The notes below the pieces were generated by a model, which searched no databases, was not told the origin of the DNA, and saw only the letters and a list, made by a program, of their open reading frames with translations. A stretch of 64,000 nt of DNA from Planococcus citri (taxonomy: Eukaryota; Arthropoda; Insecta; Hemiptera; Pseudococcidae): positions 27,094,001 to 27,158,000 of the forward strand of contig NC_088679.1 of the NCBI RefSeq assembly GCF_950023065.1, written 5' to 3'. Below, piece after piece: positions 22,564-33,384 of the stretch. A program made the position numbers and the translations under genes. Each line of letters begins with the position of its first letter. Position 1 is the first letter of the stretch.

Positions 22564-23434
22564 TTGATCATAGAATCGTTTCCATAGTTTGAAATCACAA
22601 ATCAATGAGTTTATTTTTATGTTAACAAGAAAATAAAACGACTTCAAGCATTTCAAGTTTTTTTTTTTTTTTCAATTATTAGTACTTAAACTCGTATTAA
22701 TTCTTGTAACCACTTACAATGGTCTACAGGGTTCTAATTAAGTCCTGATCAAAGTTATGGAGGACTAAACTTCACTTTTGAGTTTTATAGAGCAATTTGA
22801 AGGAATTATTCGCCTTGGTTCTTTTTACTCAAGAAATGTATATCACATCAAAAAGTTACAAAATCGCCTTCAAAACAACTGAACATCAACTTTCTTTAAT
22901 TTTTTTCAATTTTCAAAAATCATCCAAAAATGAATTTAAAAGGAGCTCAAATTCTGGTTCAGGGGTTTAAGGACATCATTTTTTTTATTCAGTTTGGTTT
23001 TGTTCAAATCGTTGACTTGGAGTGTCAGTTTCTATAAAAACTTTTCAGTTGCAATGAACATTTTCATTAAATTATGCTGACCACATCAACAAAGTAAATA
23101 TCACGATGAGAGATGTTGTCAGTTTTTTTAACGATACTGTTGCCTTGTAATTTCTATGGTCATACCTATACAGTATACAGGCATGGCATTCTAGAATAAC
23201 GTCGAGAAAAATTTTGAAAAGCTAAAAATAAATTCGTTAACACGGCTGGTTCATTTTTGACATTACAATGAATGCACGTGCAGAAACACATTCTCATTAA
23301 TAAGAATTCAAATACATGTTTTTCTCTAAAATTAAACTTGAAGGTATAGGTAGGTATAGACTGAGGTACCTACCTAGTACCTAAGTGTAAAAACACATTT
23401 CAATCAACAGAGAACTGAAGTAGGTAAATATTCC
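22564..23434. other. Gene B 3' flank and gene C upstream region
   Basis: From about 22800 the sequence is a diverged copy of the flank upstream of gene B (19810-20817), without the MITE. This shows that B and C arose by a local tandem duplication that included their promoters. No additional gene. Confidence 0.6.
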
Positions 23435-23442
23435 TTCAAAAG
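23435..23442 (+). promoter_or_regulatory. Candidate TATA box of gene C
   Basis: TTCAAAAG (followed by CAG) lies 92 bp before the ATG, at the position of the TTTAAAAGCAG element of genes B and E. One base differs from that element. Confidence 0.4.
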
Positions 23443-23526
23443 CAGTATCTTGAGCATTATACTCCCGAAGTATATATTTTCTGTTCAAACGTGTGATAGG
23501 CACTTGTGGCACGACGCGCTATCAAA

Positions 23527-24122
23527 ATGAAAATCATAATCACACTCATCCTTTTCATCGTACTATTTGAAGTAAGTCATTTCACCACTTCCATATGCCT
23601 ACTAACAATTTCCAAGTTGAACAAATTGAGTAAAAACTCACCTAAATGTAAATATCCATGTTATACCTCGTGCAACTGTTCCAGGGAATTGAACCTGTCG
23701 TTTTGAACGGATGTGCACCAGTGAATAGGTCATTCTGCGATGGAGTTTACGTCGAATGTATTAATGGAATATTTACAATAAATGGCAAACAATATAAATC
23801 CATCAAATCATCAGATAAAGTAGAAATTACCTTCAATGAGTTAAAGGTGAATGACATATTCGTCGAGAAGATCACTCCGTCCGATTTGAGCTTATTCTCT
23901 GAGAACCACTCCATCAACAATCGCCGCGGATCCAATTCCAACGCAAAGAAACGTAATACTCCCAGACCCAGAAGTCCGCCACGACGTAGGATTATTGAAA
24001 ACTCTAAGAGATCGCTAACAAAGACTGCAAGTAATGGCGATAAAATGAGAGACGTGTCAAGAATTACTTCCAGGGGTAAATTTTACATCGAAGACGGTGA
24101 GGATAAAGTGGAGATGCGCTAG
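23527..24122 (+). CDS. NGK-family protein C, C-terminally truncated (160 aa)
   Basis: Exon 1 (23527-23571) encodes MKIIITLILFIVLFE; donor GTAAGT. Exon 2 (23685-24122) starts GIEP. Domain 1 matches gene B almost residue for residue. Domain 2 is absent, and a short basic Arg/Pro/Ser linker follows. The C-terminal domain is damaged: the segment with the CNGC motif is deleted, and after GDKVE-like sequence the frame changes and a TAG stops translation. Sequence homologous to the end of gene B (EVKLNGKFN) persists out of frame at 24123-24168. AATAAA is at 24241. It may still make a short secreted protein, or may be decaying into a pseudogene. Confidence 0.7.
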
Positions 24123-24168
24123 TGGAAATGAAGTCAAGTTGAATGGTAAATTCAATACCAACTCATAG

Positions 24169-25277
24169 CATCATTTTCGGAGTTTGAAAGCGAAATAGTT
24201 TTTTTCCCCATCCTAATATAATTTTAAAAGTTGACAAAACAATAAAATAAAACTTGATTTGAAGCATATTTACACGAAATTCTTATTGAATCAATCATTC
24301 AGAGATGGAAATCATGACGATTGATGATCGAAGGTTACTTGAATCAATTGGAAACAGAAGTCATATAAGTGTAAGGGTATTTGGTTTGAGAAATGAAAAG
24401 TAAAAATTTTATATGACTTTTTCCAACTGTCAAATTGAAACAGCTGCGAATGAATTATTTTCAATTTGAAAAAATTGCAATAAAACTTGCCATTGCGAGT
24501 AGCAAAAACTGAGTAAAGAAGCGAGCTCGAGGATCTACGAGAAATACCTCGAGTTTGCGAATCGTCTGTGATGTCATAGAGTTCACACATTGCCAATTAC
24601 TGTAGGGTGAGAGGTACCCAGGGAGTTAAGCCCATAGAATCGTCTAGAACAATCAATACTTGATGACCTTCACGAGGTTCATCTTCGAATAATCACCTCA
24701 GGCGGTGAGTACACTATGGACTACCATAGGCAATCAGGGCATATTTCCCCATTACAACCCTTTCACTTTGCTGATTGCTAGTACCTATATACACTCAGTC
24801 TAATAGACAGCTGCAATTAATGAAATCAGCAGGTACTCGTACATATAAAATAATAAGTTGTCAATAAGTTTGATGATGTTTGTTAATGAATAATGAAGGC
24901 TTCTTTTCATATAGACGCAATGAACTGTTATATCTAATTTTATACTTGCAAATTACTTTTTGTTAGACTTGCGCTTGATAACGACAAAAGTACCATTTTA
25001 TACTTGTAAATGTTCATTATCTGCTACCTAAAGTAGGTGCGGTAGATATTATATTCAATGTTAACTAGTGATCGTCCCTCTCTTACTATAGACGCAGAAA
25101 TGATTATTACAAAGGTATCAAGTGAGTGTAAAAGTATTTATACCTACATTTCAATTGACAAAATATGAGAATTTCTTCAAATCTAGTCTCCTTAGTGCAG
25201 GTATTTTATAAAATTTTTGTACCAGATATGATAACTTATGTACTTGTTGAAAACCTATGTCCAATTAAAAATTCAAA
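24169..25277. other. Intergenic, gene C to gene D
   Basis: Gene C 3' flank, then a slightly GC-richer stretch (24530-24780) in which I recognise neither an RNA gene nor a protein, then AT-rich sequence up to gene D. Confidence 0.4.
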
Positions 25278-25814
25278 ATGAAAACTATAATCGCGTTAAT
25301 TGCTTTAATCGTGCTTTCTGAAGTAAGAAATTATTCCACTCAATTTTTTGAATTCAGGGAGAAAATGTCAAATACCTATGGCTAAATTTAATTGTTTCAG
25401 ATACTTGAACTTATCACAGATGGTGTTGGAATCATTTCAAATAGTAATCCACATTGGGATGAAGAAGAAATGGAAAATGAAGAAAATCAAGACGATACCG
25501 ACGATAATGTTGAAGAAGAGGTAGAGGATGAGTCAAATAATGATGACGGGGAGGAGTTGGAAAATAACGTCGAGGAGAAGGAGGAAGAAGAAGCAGAAGA
25601 AGAAGAGGAAGAAGAAGCAGAAAAAGAGGGAGAGGAGGAAGAGGGAGAAGCAGAAGAAGTGGAAGAGGAGGAAGAAGAAGAAGCAGGAGAAGAAGAGGAG
25701 GAGGAGGAAGAGGAAGAAGAATCAGAAGAAGAGGAAGAGGAAGAAGAAGCTGATTACGAGGAGGAAGGGGAAGAAAATTATTATGACTTCTTCATTGATA
25801 CAAAATTTTTTTGA
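25278..25814 (+). CDS. Acidic secreted protein D (two exons, 152 aa)
   Basis: Exon 1 (25278-25322) encodes MKTIIALIALIVLSE, the same 45-nt signal exon as the NGK family; donor GTAAGA. The intron is 25323-25400. Exon 2 (25401-25814) starts ILELITDGVG instead of GIEP. From about residue 35 to 140 it is almost entirely Glu with some Asp, Ala and Gly, ending ENYYDFFIDTKFF. It has no NGK domain and no Cys in exon 2. It looks like a family member reduced to signal exon plus acidic tract. The plus strand is nearly pure purine here, so antisense reading frames are shadows. Function unknown; a very acidic, probably disordered, possibly cation-binding secreted polypeptide is inferred. Confidence 0.7.
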
Positions 25815-26658
25815 AATTGATTTTTTTTTCATTCAGACGAAGTACCATAAACCATAACTGTTGTAAAATGTACCATGAACCACTCAAATGAAGTAGATCT
25901 GTTAATTAGGTGATGTTTTTTTTTTCATCCTCGCTGAGTTGGAAATACTTCTAGCAAAATGCTGTACCTCACCAACCAAAGTACATAGGTACAATGTGTT
26001 TTGTACATACGTAGATTACCATACCAAATTGCTACCTGTGCAGTAACCGATTTGACCCGATTTTTTTTTAGTAAGCGAACCCCTTGAATGGTCCATCACC
26101 AAATTTATAGCAGCCCAGTTGTAAAATCATGGGTCTCACAGGGGTCCTAAAGTCCCAAAATTTCGATTTTTGCTCTTTCACCGATAAGAAAAAATAAAAA
26201 TGTGTGCTTAAAAACGATTTCCAAAATATATCAAGTTTCAAAGGGTCATAGGTTCTATAGGATATTTTGTGGGCCCCAAATTTTTGAAAAATTGCCCCAA
26301 AAAAAGTAGAGAAAAGACAAATTTTGAACAACAAAATCCATGACAGAATTTCTGTGTAGGTAGGAAGGTAGGTAGATACTTAGATATATCTACATACAAC
26401 GACATCCAAGATACATTTTTAAAAGCAAAAATAAATTTGTTGAAAGTAACACGACTGGTTCGTTATCCCTAACGATTATGGCAGTTGGATTTTTTTCAGT
26501 CTTGACATTATAATGTACTAGATTGACATATTGTAGAAACACATTCTCATTAACAAAACTACGAGTATGAGTAAATTTCCTTTTTTAAACCAAATATGTA
26601 CGAAGAAATACTGCGTAAAAACACATTTTAATTTACACAAGCTGGTGATAAATATTTC
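25815..26658. other. Intergenic, gene D to gene E
   Basis: AT-rich. From about 26400 it resembles the upstream flanks of genes B and C (AAAGCAAAAATAAATTTGTT, CACGACTGGTTCGTTA, CACATTCTCATTAACAA), so E shares their duplicated promoter. No other gene. Confidence 0.5.
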
Positions 26659-26666
26659 TTTAAAAG
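26659..26666 (+). promoter_or_regulatory. Candidate TATA box of gene E
   Basis: TTTAAAAG, part of CTTTAAAAGCAG, lies 76 bp before the ATG: the same sequence and spacing as gene B. Confidence 0.5.
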
Positions 26667-26734
26667 CAGTACCTTAAACAATATTCTGAAGTATTCTTCA
26701 ATCGAACGTGATACTTGTGGAAAGCTTTATCAAA

Positions 26735-28368
26735 ATGAAGACCATCATCACACTCGCCATTTTCATCGTACTATTTGAGGTAAGAAATATCTTTAAGGTA
26801 AACAAATCGAGGAAAACTTACCCACCCATCTATACCATATGAAGAGTCCACGGAAAAAACTGGTCAAGTCCAAATTTTTCGAAATTAAGATACCTAAATT
26901 GGTATCTCTGGATCCGTCTTGATGAGGACTAAAACATACATACACTATTCATTTTTCAAAAAAATAGAAAAAAAAAACATAGGTCTACTTCAAGTCCTGT
27001 AAGAGGACTTCAAACTTGAAAAAGCAGACTTACCTGGTTTTTTCCCTGGTCCCTTCATACGTTTATGTAGATGTGCAACTGTTTCAGGGAATTGAACCTC
27101 GAGCTTTGAACGGATGTGCGTATGTGAATACAACATTCTGTAATGGAATCAACGTTGACTGCATTAATGGAATAGTTACGATAAATGGCAAACAATATAA
27201 ATTCATCAAACCATCTGATAAAGTAGAAATTACCTTCAATGAGTTAAAAGTGAATAACAAACTCGTCGATAAGATCACTGCCGCCCCTGGAAGTGGTAGG
27301 AGCTCTTTTCTTAGTGGCAATCCAACACGAGAAGCGAATGGCAATAAATGTCCATCTGTAGCAAAAATAAACGCATCTGATATACTTCACTATTGCGTAA
27401 ATGGGCAGTTGTACATTGACGGTAAAAAAATTGAAAATGTAAAACCTACAGATAACATTGTAATTATTTCAAATGATCTTAGAATTAATGGTAAATTCAT
27501 TCGACACATTCGAGATGAAGGAGAAGAGGAAGAAGAGGAGGAAGAAGAAGATGATAATAATGGAATAGAAGATGAAGATGATGACTCGGAAGAAAATTAT
27601 GAGGAGGATGAAAATGAATCTGATGAAGAGATTGATGATAATGCGAAAGAAGAGGACGATGAGGAGGAAGAAGAGGATGAGGAGGCAGGGGATGACGAGG
27701 AGAAGGATGATGATGAGGGGGAGGAGGAGGAAGGGGAGGAGTTGAATAATGATGATGAAGAAGAGGATGAGGTTAGTGAAGATGAAAAGGAAGAGAACGA
27801 TGAAGATATTAACGAAAATTATGATGACGATGACGATAAGGGAGAGGAGGAGGAGGAGGAGGAGGAGGAGGAGGAGGAGGTGGAGGAGACAGATGAGGAA
27901 AACGATGATGTAGAGGAGGAGGAAATCGATAATGAAGACAAAGAGGAGGTAGAAGAAAATGATGAAGAAGAGGAAGAAGAAGCAGAAGAAGAAAATGATG
28001 AAGAAGAGGAGGAGGAAGTAGATGATGATGAAGAGCAAGAAGAAGCAGAAGAAGAAAATGATGAAGAAAATGATGAAGAAAATGAGGAAGTAGATGATGA
28101 TGAAGATGAGAATGAGAATGACGACGATAATGATGAAGCAGAAGACCAACAAGAAGTAAAAACAAAAAACGTCAATGATGGTAAAAAAACATACGATTTT
28201 TCTGGTATTAATTTAACATGCAATGGGTGTAGTGGAATAGATATGTACTGGAAAAATGGAAAATTTTTCATCAACGATGTTGAGATAAAAAATTACAAAC
28301 GAGGTGATAGATTGTTGATAGCTGGGAAGAAAGTTTACGTGAACGACAAGTTCAACACCAGCATGTAA
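26735..28368 (+). CDS. NGK-family secreted protein E with long acidic insert (441 aa)
   Basis: Exon 1 (26735-26779) encodes MKTIITLAIFIVLFE; donor GTAAGA. Exon 2 (27088-28368) starts GIEP after GTTTCAG. Domains 1 (about residues 23-77) and 2 (about 101-156) closely match gene B. Where B has a basic linker, E has about 215 residues of almost pure Asp/Glu with some Asn (about 158-375). Domain 3 follows (about 385-441: YDFSG, CNGCSG, KFFINDVEIKNYKRGD, VNDKFN). AATAAA is at 28465. The acidic tract is encoded by GAG/GAA/GAT repeats and probably grew by slippage. An in-frame upstream ATG exists at 27016, but it lies in the intron. Secreted; function unknown. Confidence 0.82.
27520..28145 (+). repeat. 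Purine-rich acidic codon tract in gene E
   Basis: About 625 bp of GAR and GAY codons, including a run of GAG triplets at 27841-27880. The opposite strand is polypyrimidine and gives long but meaningless Leu/Ile, His/Pro and Ser reading frames. A similar tract of about 350 bp lies in gene D (25440-25790). Confidence 0.8.
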
Positions 28369-29898
28369 TTCTATGTATTTAAACTTTTCATGAGGTTAAA
28401 TGCAAGTTCATTTTGTTGTTAATTACATAAGTAAGTACAATTTGAAAAATGTACCTGGAAACCAAATAAAGCATATTTTGATTTATTATGTGGTCGTATT
28501 CTTCTCATTTCTCAATTTTGAATTTTAAATACGCGGAGCAGCAAGAATTACCAAACTAGGTACCTATCTACATCTAGTACCTTATGTATAGGTATCATAT
28601 ATCCTTTAATTGAAACTCCATTTATCTTCTAACGCTGAGTAAATCACTCGAGTAAGCAAGTACATACATATTTCTGATAAACAAGGATGTAAGCCTAAGA
28701 AGTGAGTATTAATTTTTTACCTACTTACTTACTTGGTTTCATTCCAATACATAAAATTTTTCAAACATGAGAGTTCTTTTAAATGTGCCTTATACCTACC
28801 TATTTGTCATAATATGGGACAAATTGCGCTTACTTAGTTCCTTAGAACGCACAGGTAGGTACTCAAAAATGCGATATCTAGCACTTGAGCATTTCATTTC
28901 TTGATGAAAAATATATAGGTACGTATACATCTAACAAGACAAGGCGGATGCGCCAGCAAAAACTTCAGAACTTCGAGGAAGTCTTTGAAATCTACAATTC
29001 TCACTAAATTTATCTGCTCGTACATACACTTACCTACCTAACCAACAGTGCATTTCAAGAACCAAGTAGACTTCAGCAAAGATCTCTTTGATAAGTCTCA
29101 TTAGTTTCACTCTGTTTTCAAACGTTTTTGATTTGTTTTTTTTTTTTTTTTTTGATCTTTTAATGCGCTAAATTATATGAAAATGCCCACAGAAGAAGGT
29201 ATTCTAAAAATTTATCTTACTATGAACATTAATTTTTTTACATTATTTTTTAGATTTTTAATCAACTGCATACATTTTTAAAAAATCAGAAATTGGTAAC
29301 TTCAAAATGTTATTGAAAAACATGAAATATGAGACAAAATGAGCGATGAAGGTGTCCAAAATCCAAAAAACCAAAAAGGACTTTGGAAGAATATTTTTAA
29401 AATATAAAATGGACAAATACTACCCCTACTCACTCTGTTTGAAAGGAGTTGGATTCAAGATTCATCACGTTTGTTTTCGAATATTCTGCCCATCTCTATC
29501 ATTAGATAGGTACCTACCTAACAATTACAAAGGAACGTTCTAATCATTTTTCAAATGGTGGATGATATAGTAAGTATACGTCTTGTAGGTAGGTTTTTTT
29601 CATTTCCATTAAAAAAACACTCTTTTTGAACCTTCATTTATGTAGAGGTGACCCGAACTCTGAAAATAGATAACCTTCAAATGAAATAAAATTCTATTTC
29701 TTTAAACACAAATTGTGTACTGTCAGAACCAACTTGTCGTCTCCGAAAAATTAAAAGTTACCTACAAATACCGTCAAAAGGTTCGTTAAGTATTCGCCTT
29801 GATGGAAATACCGAAAATGAATCTTGAAACTCGTGCCAAGTGTATGAACACTTTAAAATTTTAGTTCGTTTAAGAAACCATAATACGAACTTTCTCCC
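28369..29898. other. Intergenic, gene E to gene F
   Basis: Gene E 3' flank, then AT-rich sequence with TAGGTACCTACC motifs and a long T run near 29137-29153. From about 29690 it matches the upstream region of gene A. No gene found; the short frame at 29346-29543 has no support. Confidence 0.45.
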
Positions 29899-29906
29899 TT
29901 TAAAAA
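29899..29906 (+). promoter_or_regulatory. Candidate TATA box of gene F
   Basis: TTTAAAAA lies 69 bp before the ATG, in a flank alignable to that of gene A (CCTTGATGG, TCTTGAAAC, TCTCCCTTTAAAAA). Confidence 0.45.
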
Positions 29907-29967
29907 TTACTGCGTTGAAATTTCTCCGTTATTTCTTTCTATAAGTCGACATTAAGCACATTTAAAA

Positions 29968-30733
29968 ATGAGAATTACAATTGCGTTTGTCGTTTTTATC
30001 GTTCTGTTCAAAGTATGAATAGCCTACATATTTTTGAAATATCATTTAAAATTGGATTATCTACTCGAGTAATTATTAAGTATAAGCATTAGATGTTTCT
30101 AATTTTTTGGGTACTTATTTATTGTTTCAGGGCATAGAACCCTATTACGGTGCTAGAGCTAGACCCAGAGGCTTCATTAAATCGTCATCGTATCGTGGTT
30201 ATGATTTTGATTCAGATTCAGATTCAGATTCAGATTCAGATTCAGATTCCGATTCAGATTCAGATTCCGATGATGATTACGGTAAAAATATTTTCATGCC
30301 AAGTAGTCGGACAAGTTTTATCAGCGGAGTTTCTCCAAAAAAGACCATTGTCTTTGAGAACAACATCGTTAACGGTCGTCGCGTACCCAATTATACTATA
30401 ACAAAAAGTGTCAACACACCTCCGAGAATTATTAATTCGCAAAAATCCAAGGTGATTAAAAACGTAAAGAAACCAGTACAGAAGGCGAACTCGAGTAAAA
30501 ACAATAAAACGAAAACTGCCAACAAATTCAATTCCAGTAATAGTGGCAAGAAAATTTATGATTTTTCTGGGATGAATATAACTTGTAACGGATGGAATAG
30601 TTTGAATCCTTACTGGATAGGTAATAAATTTTACATTAAGGATGTTGAAATAAAAAATTTCAAACGTTCTGATAAATTAAAAATTGTTGGAAACAAAGTT
30701 TTCGTGAATAATAAATTCAAATGTTACATTTAA
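29968..30733 (+). CDS. NGK-family secreted protein F with Asp-Ser repeat (215 aa)
   Basis: Exon 1 (29968-30012) encodes MRITIAFVVFIVLFK; donor GTATGA. The intron is 30013-30130; exon 2 (30131-30733) starts GIEPYYGARARPRG. An uninterrupted run of about ten Asp-Ser dipeptides follows, encoded by a GATTCA hexamer repeat (30208-30270). Then come TSFISGVSPKK, shared with gene A, a basic linker, and one C-terminal domain with CNGWN, KFYIKDVEIKNFKRSD and VNNKF. The second Cys of the CNGC motif is Trp here. AATAAA is at 30755. Extended Asp-Ser repeats are known from highly phosphorylated, calcium-binding secreted proteins such as dentin phosphophoryn; a similar property here is only an inference. Confidence 0.8.
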
Positions 30734-33384
30734 TCAAATTCGATGTAATAAGAAAATAAACCTTAAAGCATTTTTTTTTTTTCATCGAAAATCAGTTAAT
30801 AGGTAGGTACTTGAATAGCACGTCCACGTATGCGTACCTTGGTAAATAATAGATATGTCTATGTACTCGTAATAAAAATAGAAATATTAACCGAAATTTA
30901 TAAAAAAATTTCATTTTTTAAACATTTACTTGGTGAATTTTTGCCATAATTAATATATATACAAACATAATTATAATGACTTAAACCTTTTTCTCAATGT
31001 CCAAAAACGAACCAAAAATTTGAAAATGAATTTCAGAATCTAAAATTTTGTTACTGTGATTAGGGAAATGCTCATTCAATTTAGCTTAATTTCATTCAAA
31101 TTAGAAAGTGTCAGTTCAAATCGTTCTTTAGTAAGGCATTGATTTTATTAATTAAGTATAGGACAGAAAATCAAAAATGAGTTAAGTTTATCTAGTTATG
31201 TAGGCATAGGTAGTTGTATCTATGTATCTGGATCCAATACTTGAAGATTTATTTCATGATCGTTACATAGGTAAACGAGTTTTCTATCTATCTCACAGAC
31301 TTCACTCCTGAAAAAGATTTTTTGTAATATGTAAATCGAATTATAGACTAATCGCGCGTTTTATGCAATAATTTGAAAATGCACACAGCGATTAAAAAGT
31401 AAACCGAACGTTTCCATTCTTCAGCGATGAGAATTGCACTAAAACGTTCACGATAGAAAATAGATACATTCAATACAAGATAATCGATAAGCTGATAGGA
31501 TGAAACATTCTATAGGTAGTTGAATTTATTGATTAGCGGATTACTAAATTACTGCACTTCCATTCATCATTACGTTATCTTCTAGCACGGTAGGTAAATG
31601 TACTCAGTTATTAGATAACTTTTTGTTAATCGTAAGATGTTGTTTCATCAATAGTAAGTAGGTGTTTAATCTTTTTAGATAAAAAAATTACAATACCTAC
31701 TTAATCAGTTGGATATTCCGAAAATTTACAACTTTTTTAAATTCTGGTGCAATTTTTTGGTTTAATTAAAAAAAGCTTTATGACTCATAGGTACTAAATA
31801 ATCGCCCATTTCTGCAGAAAATCACTCGTCACATCGTTTAAACTCTTCAGTTGACACTCTTCCTTCTTCAGGCGACCATCACGACCATTTTCGAACCGAT
31901 CTAGAGCCACCAGCCAATGATAACTTTTCTCCGGCATTTGTGGAGTAGTTACTGACACGAATTTCTTCAATTCTAAAACAGGGAATTTTACCAGCGAACA
32001 TTTTAGAAGCTTAATTACATTTATTTCAAGGAAACGAGCCGAGTCGAGCAAAATTTGTAGTTGCCTAACCATAAATTCTACCAAAACGACTTTTCAAGAA
32101 AAATTCCTTAATGATAGTGTACCTACATCATCATCAAGTTCAACAAAAAAAAAAAAAAGGTGTCGATTTCAAAACCAGCACGTACAATATTGAAGGATTT
32201 TATTCTATAAGCAAGTCACTTACATAATTGATAATACCCATTATTCTCGTTAAATATACCTAAATCTAACTACCTCTTCACTAAAACGTCTAGTTTTGAT
32301 CGAAATATTCTCAGTAGGTAAGTAGTATGTACATATGTTATGGCGTGAAATACACGCATGTGCTCATTGAAATGAAGCTCCACATTTCCCTCAATCGAAT
32401 TTCAAAAGTCTTGGAATCTTCAATCACAGAAGTAAGCTATATACTTTTTTTTAAAAAATTACGATATTGATTATGGGAGACTTTATAAGACTGTGGGAAA
32501 AATTCTGGATCTCCAACTTGTACCATAACTTTTCTATCAGGGTTTCAAATTTTAAAAACTTATAGGTACATTGAAAGTCAAAAAAATTGCAATTTTTGAA
32601 AAAAATCACTCGGAACTTCCCTTACCCATTGAAATTGATCGTTTTCAATGCAATGGGAAGTCTCCGAGACGCAAAAATAGACAGCCCTCAAAACAAACTG
32701 CAAAGTGTAATCGGCTGCAAAACTGGGTACTTTTGGAATTTTTTGAGCATTTTTTTGCCAAAAAAAATAAAGTTGGAAGATTATAAAAGATTAGGGCATT
32801 AGGTATTACCAATTAAGAAAATTTAAAAGGTTGGAGAATTTCAAAACATTCTGTCAAAATATTTTTTTTCTTCAAATTTTGAAAAAAAAATCTAAACATG
32901 CTAAAACTATGTAAGTAGATAATTTATTCCAGAAAAAATGAAGTCATAACAGGCGAAATCGAAAATAAAAATAAAACTAGAATATAGCAGGGTTAATTTT
33001 TCCATAGTCACTTGTGCGTTTGGGAGGGGGTGGGGGATTGCGGGTAACGCAGTAATTTCATCTTTCCCTACTTTTACCTTGAACACCTGCAACTTGAATC
33101 TCGTGTCAAGTATTCTCATTAGGGAAACAGTCAACAGCGAGTCTACTAATACCTATTTTTAAATTTGGCAAGCATTGTGTTGCAAGTGCGACATTACCAC
33201 ACGCTAGAAAAATTAAGCAATTTTCGGGTACCAAACTTACTTGTCTCTGCAATTACAAACAGGTGCAAGAACAAATTACAATAGTCAAGACATCGAACCA
33301 GATAAATTTTTTCCACATAACCAGCGACACGAGCTTTCTCAGCCATTTTCCTGTTCAAACCTTCGAGAACTACGCATTTGCAAA
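30734..33384. other. Intergenic, gene F to gene G
   Basis: Mostly AT-rich. It holds one isolated frame at 31794-32084 (listed separately). From about 33040 it shares weak similarity with the gene F upstream flank (TTGAATCTCGTGTCAAGTATTCTCATTAGG). Just before gene G, GGTGCAAGAACAA (about 33262) recurs before gene H (about 41988). Confidence 0.4.
31794..32084 (-). CDS. Isolated reading frame, doubtful (96 aa)
   Basis: A minus-strand frame whose composition is more coding-like and GC-richer than its surroundings. The peptide is not low-complexity (includes MPEKSYHWLVALDRFENGR and QLKSLNDVTSDFLQKWAII). I see no signal peptide, partner exon or recognised domain. It could be a terminal exon of an unseen gene, a relic of a transposed gene copy, or chance. 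Confidence 0.25.
   Translation of the reverse strand: MVEFMVRQLQILLDSARFLEINVIKLLKCSLVKFPVLELKKFVSVTTPQMPEKSYHWLVALDRFENGRDGRLKKEECQLKSLNDVTSDFLQKWAII

Larger units (their letters stand above)
20029..29569 (+). repeat. Left copy of the 9.5-kb direct duplication
   Basis: Matches 54460-64000 at a constant offset of 34431 bp with no difference found at any point I compared, including homopolymers and acidic codon tracts. It carries genes B, C, D and E and their introns. The left limit is sharp, two bases inside the right end of the MITE; the right limit is set only by the end of the window. Confidence 0.9.

Noticed and set aside
24530..24780. Possible spliceosomal or other small RNA gene in a GC-richer stretch
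   Set aside because: I compared it from memory with U1, U2, U3, U4, U6, U11 and U12 signatures and saw no match; covariance-model search would decide.
27469..28274. Long minus-strand reading frames of Leu/Ile, His/Pro and Ser runs (and the copies at 61900-62705)
   Set aside because: They are the antisense of the acidic codon tract of gene E and have no signal, splice sites or normal composition.
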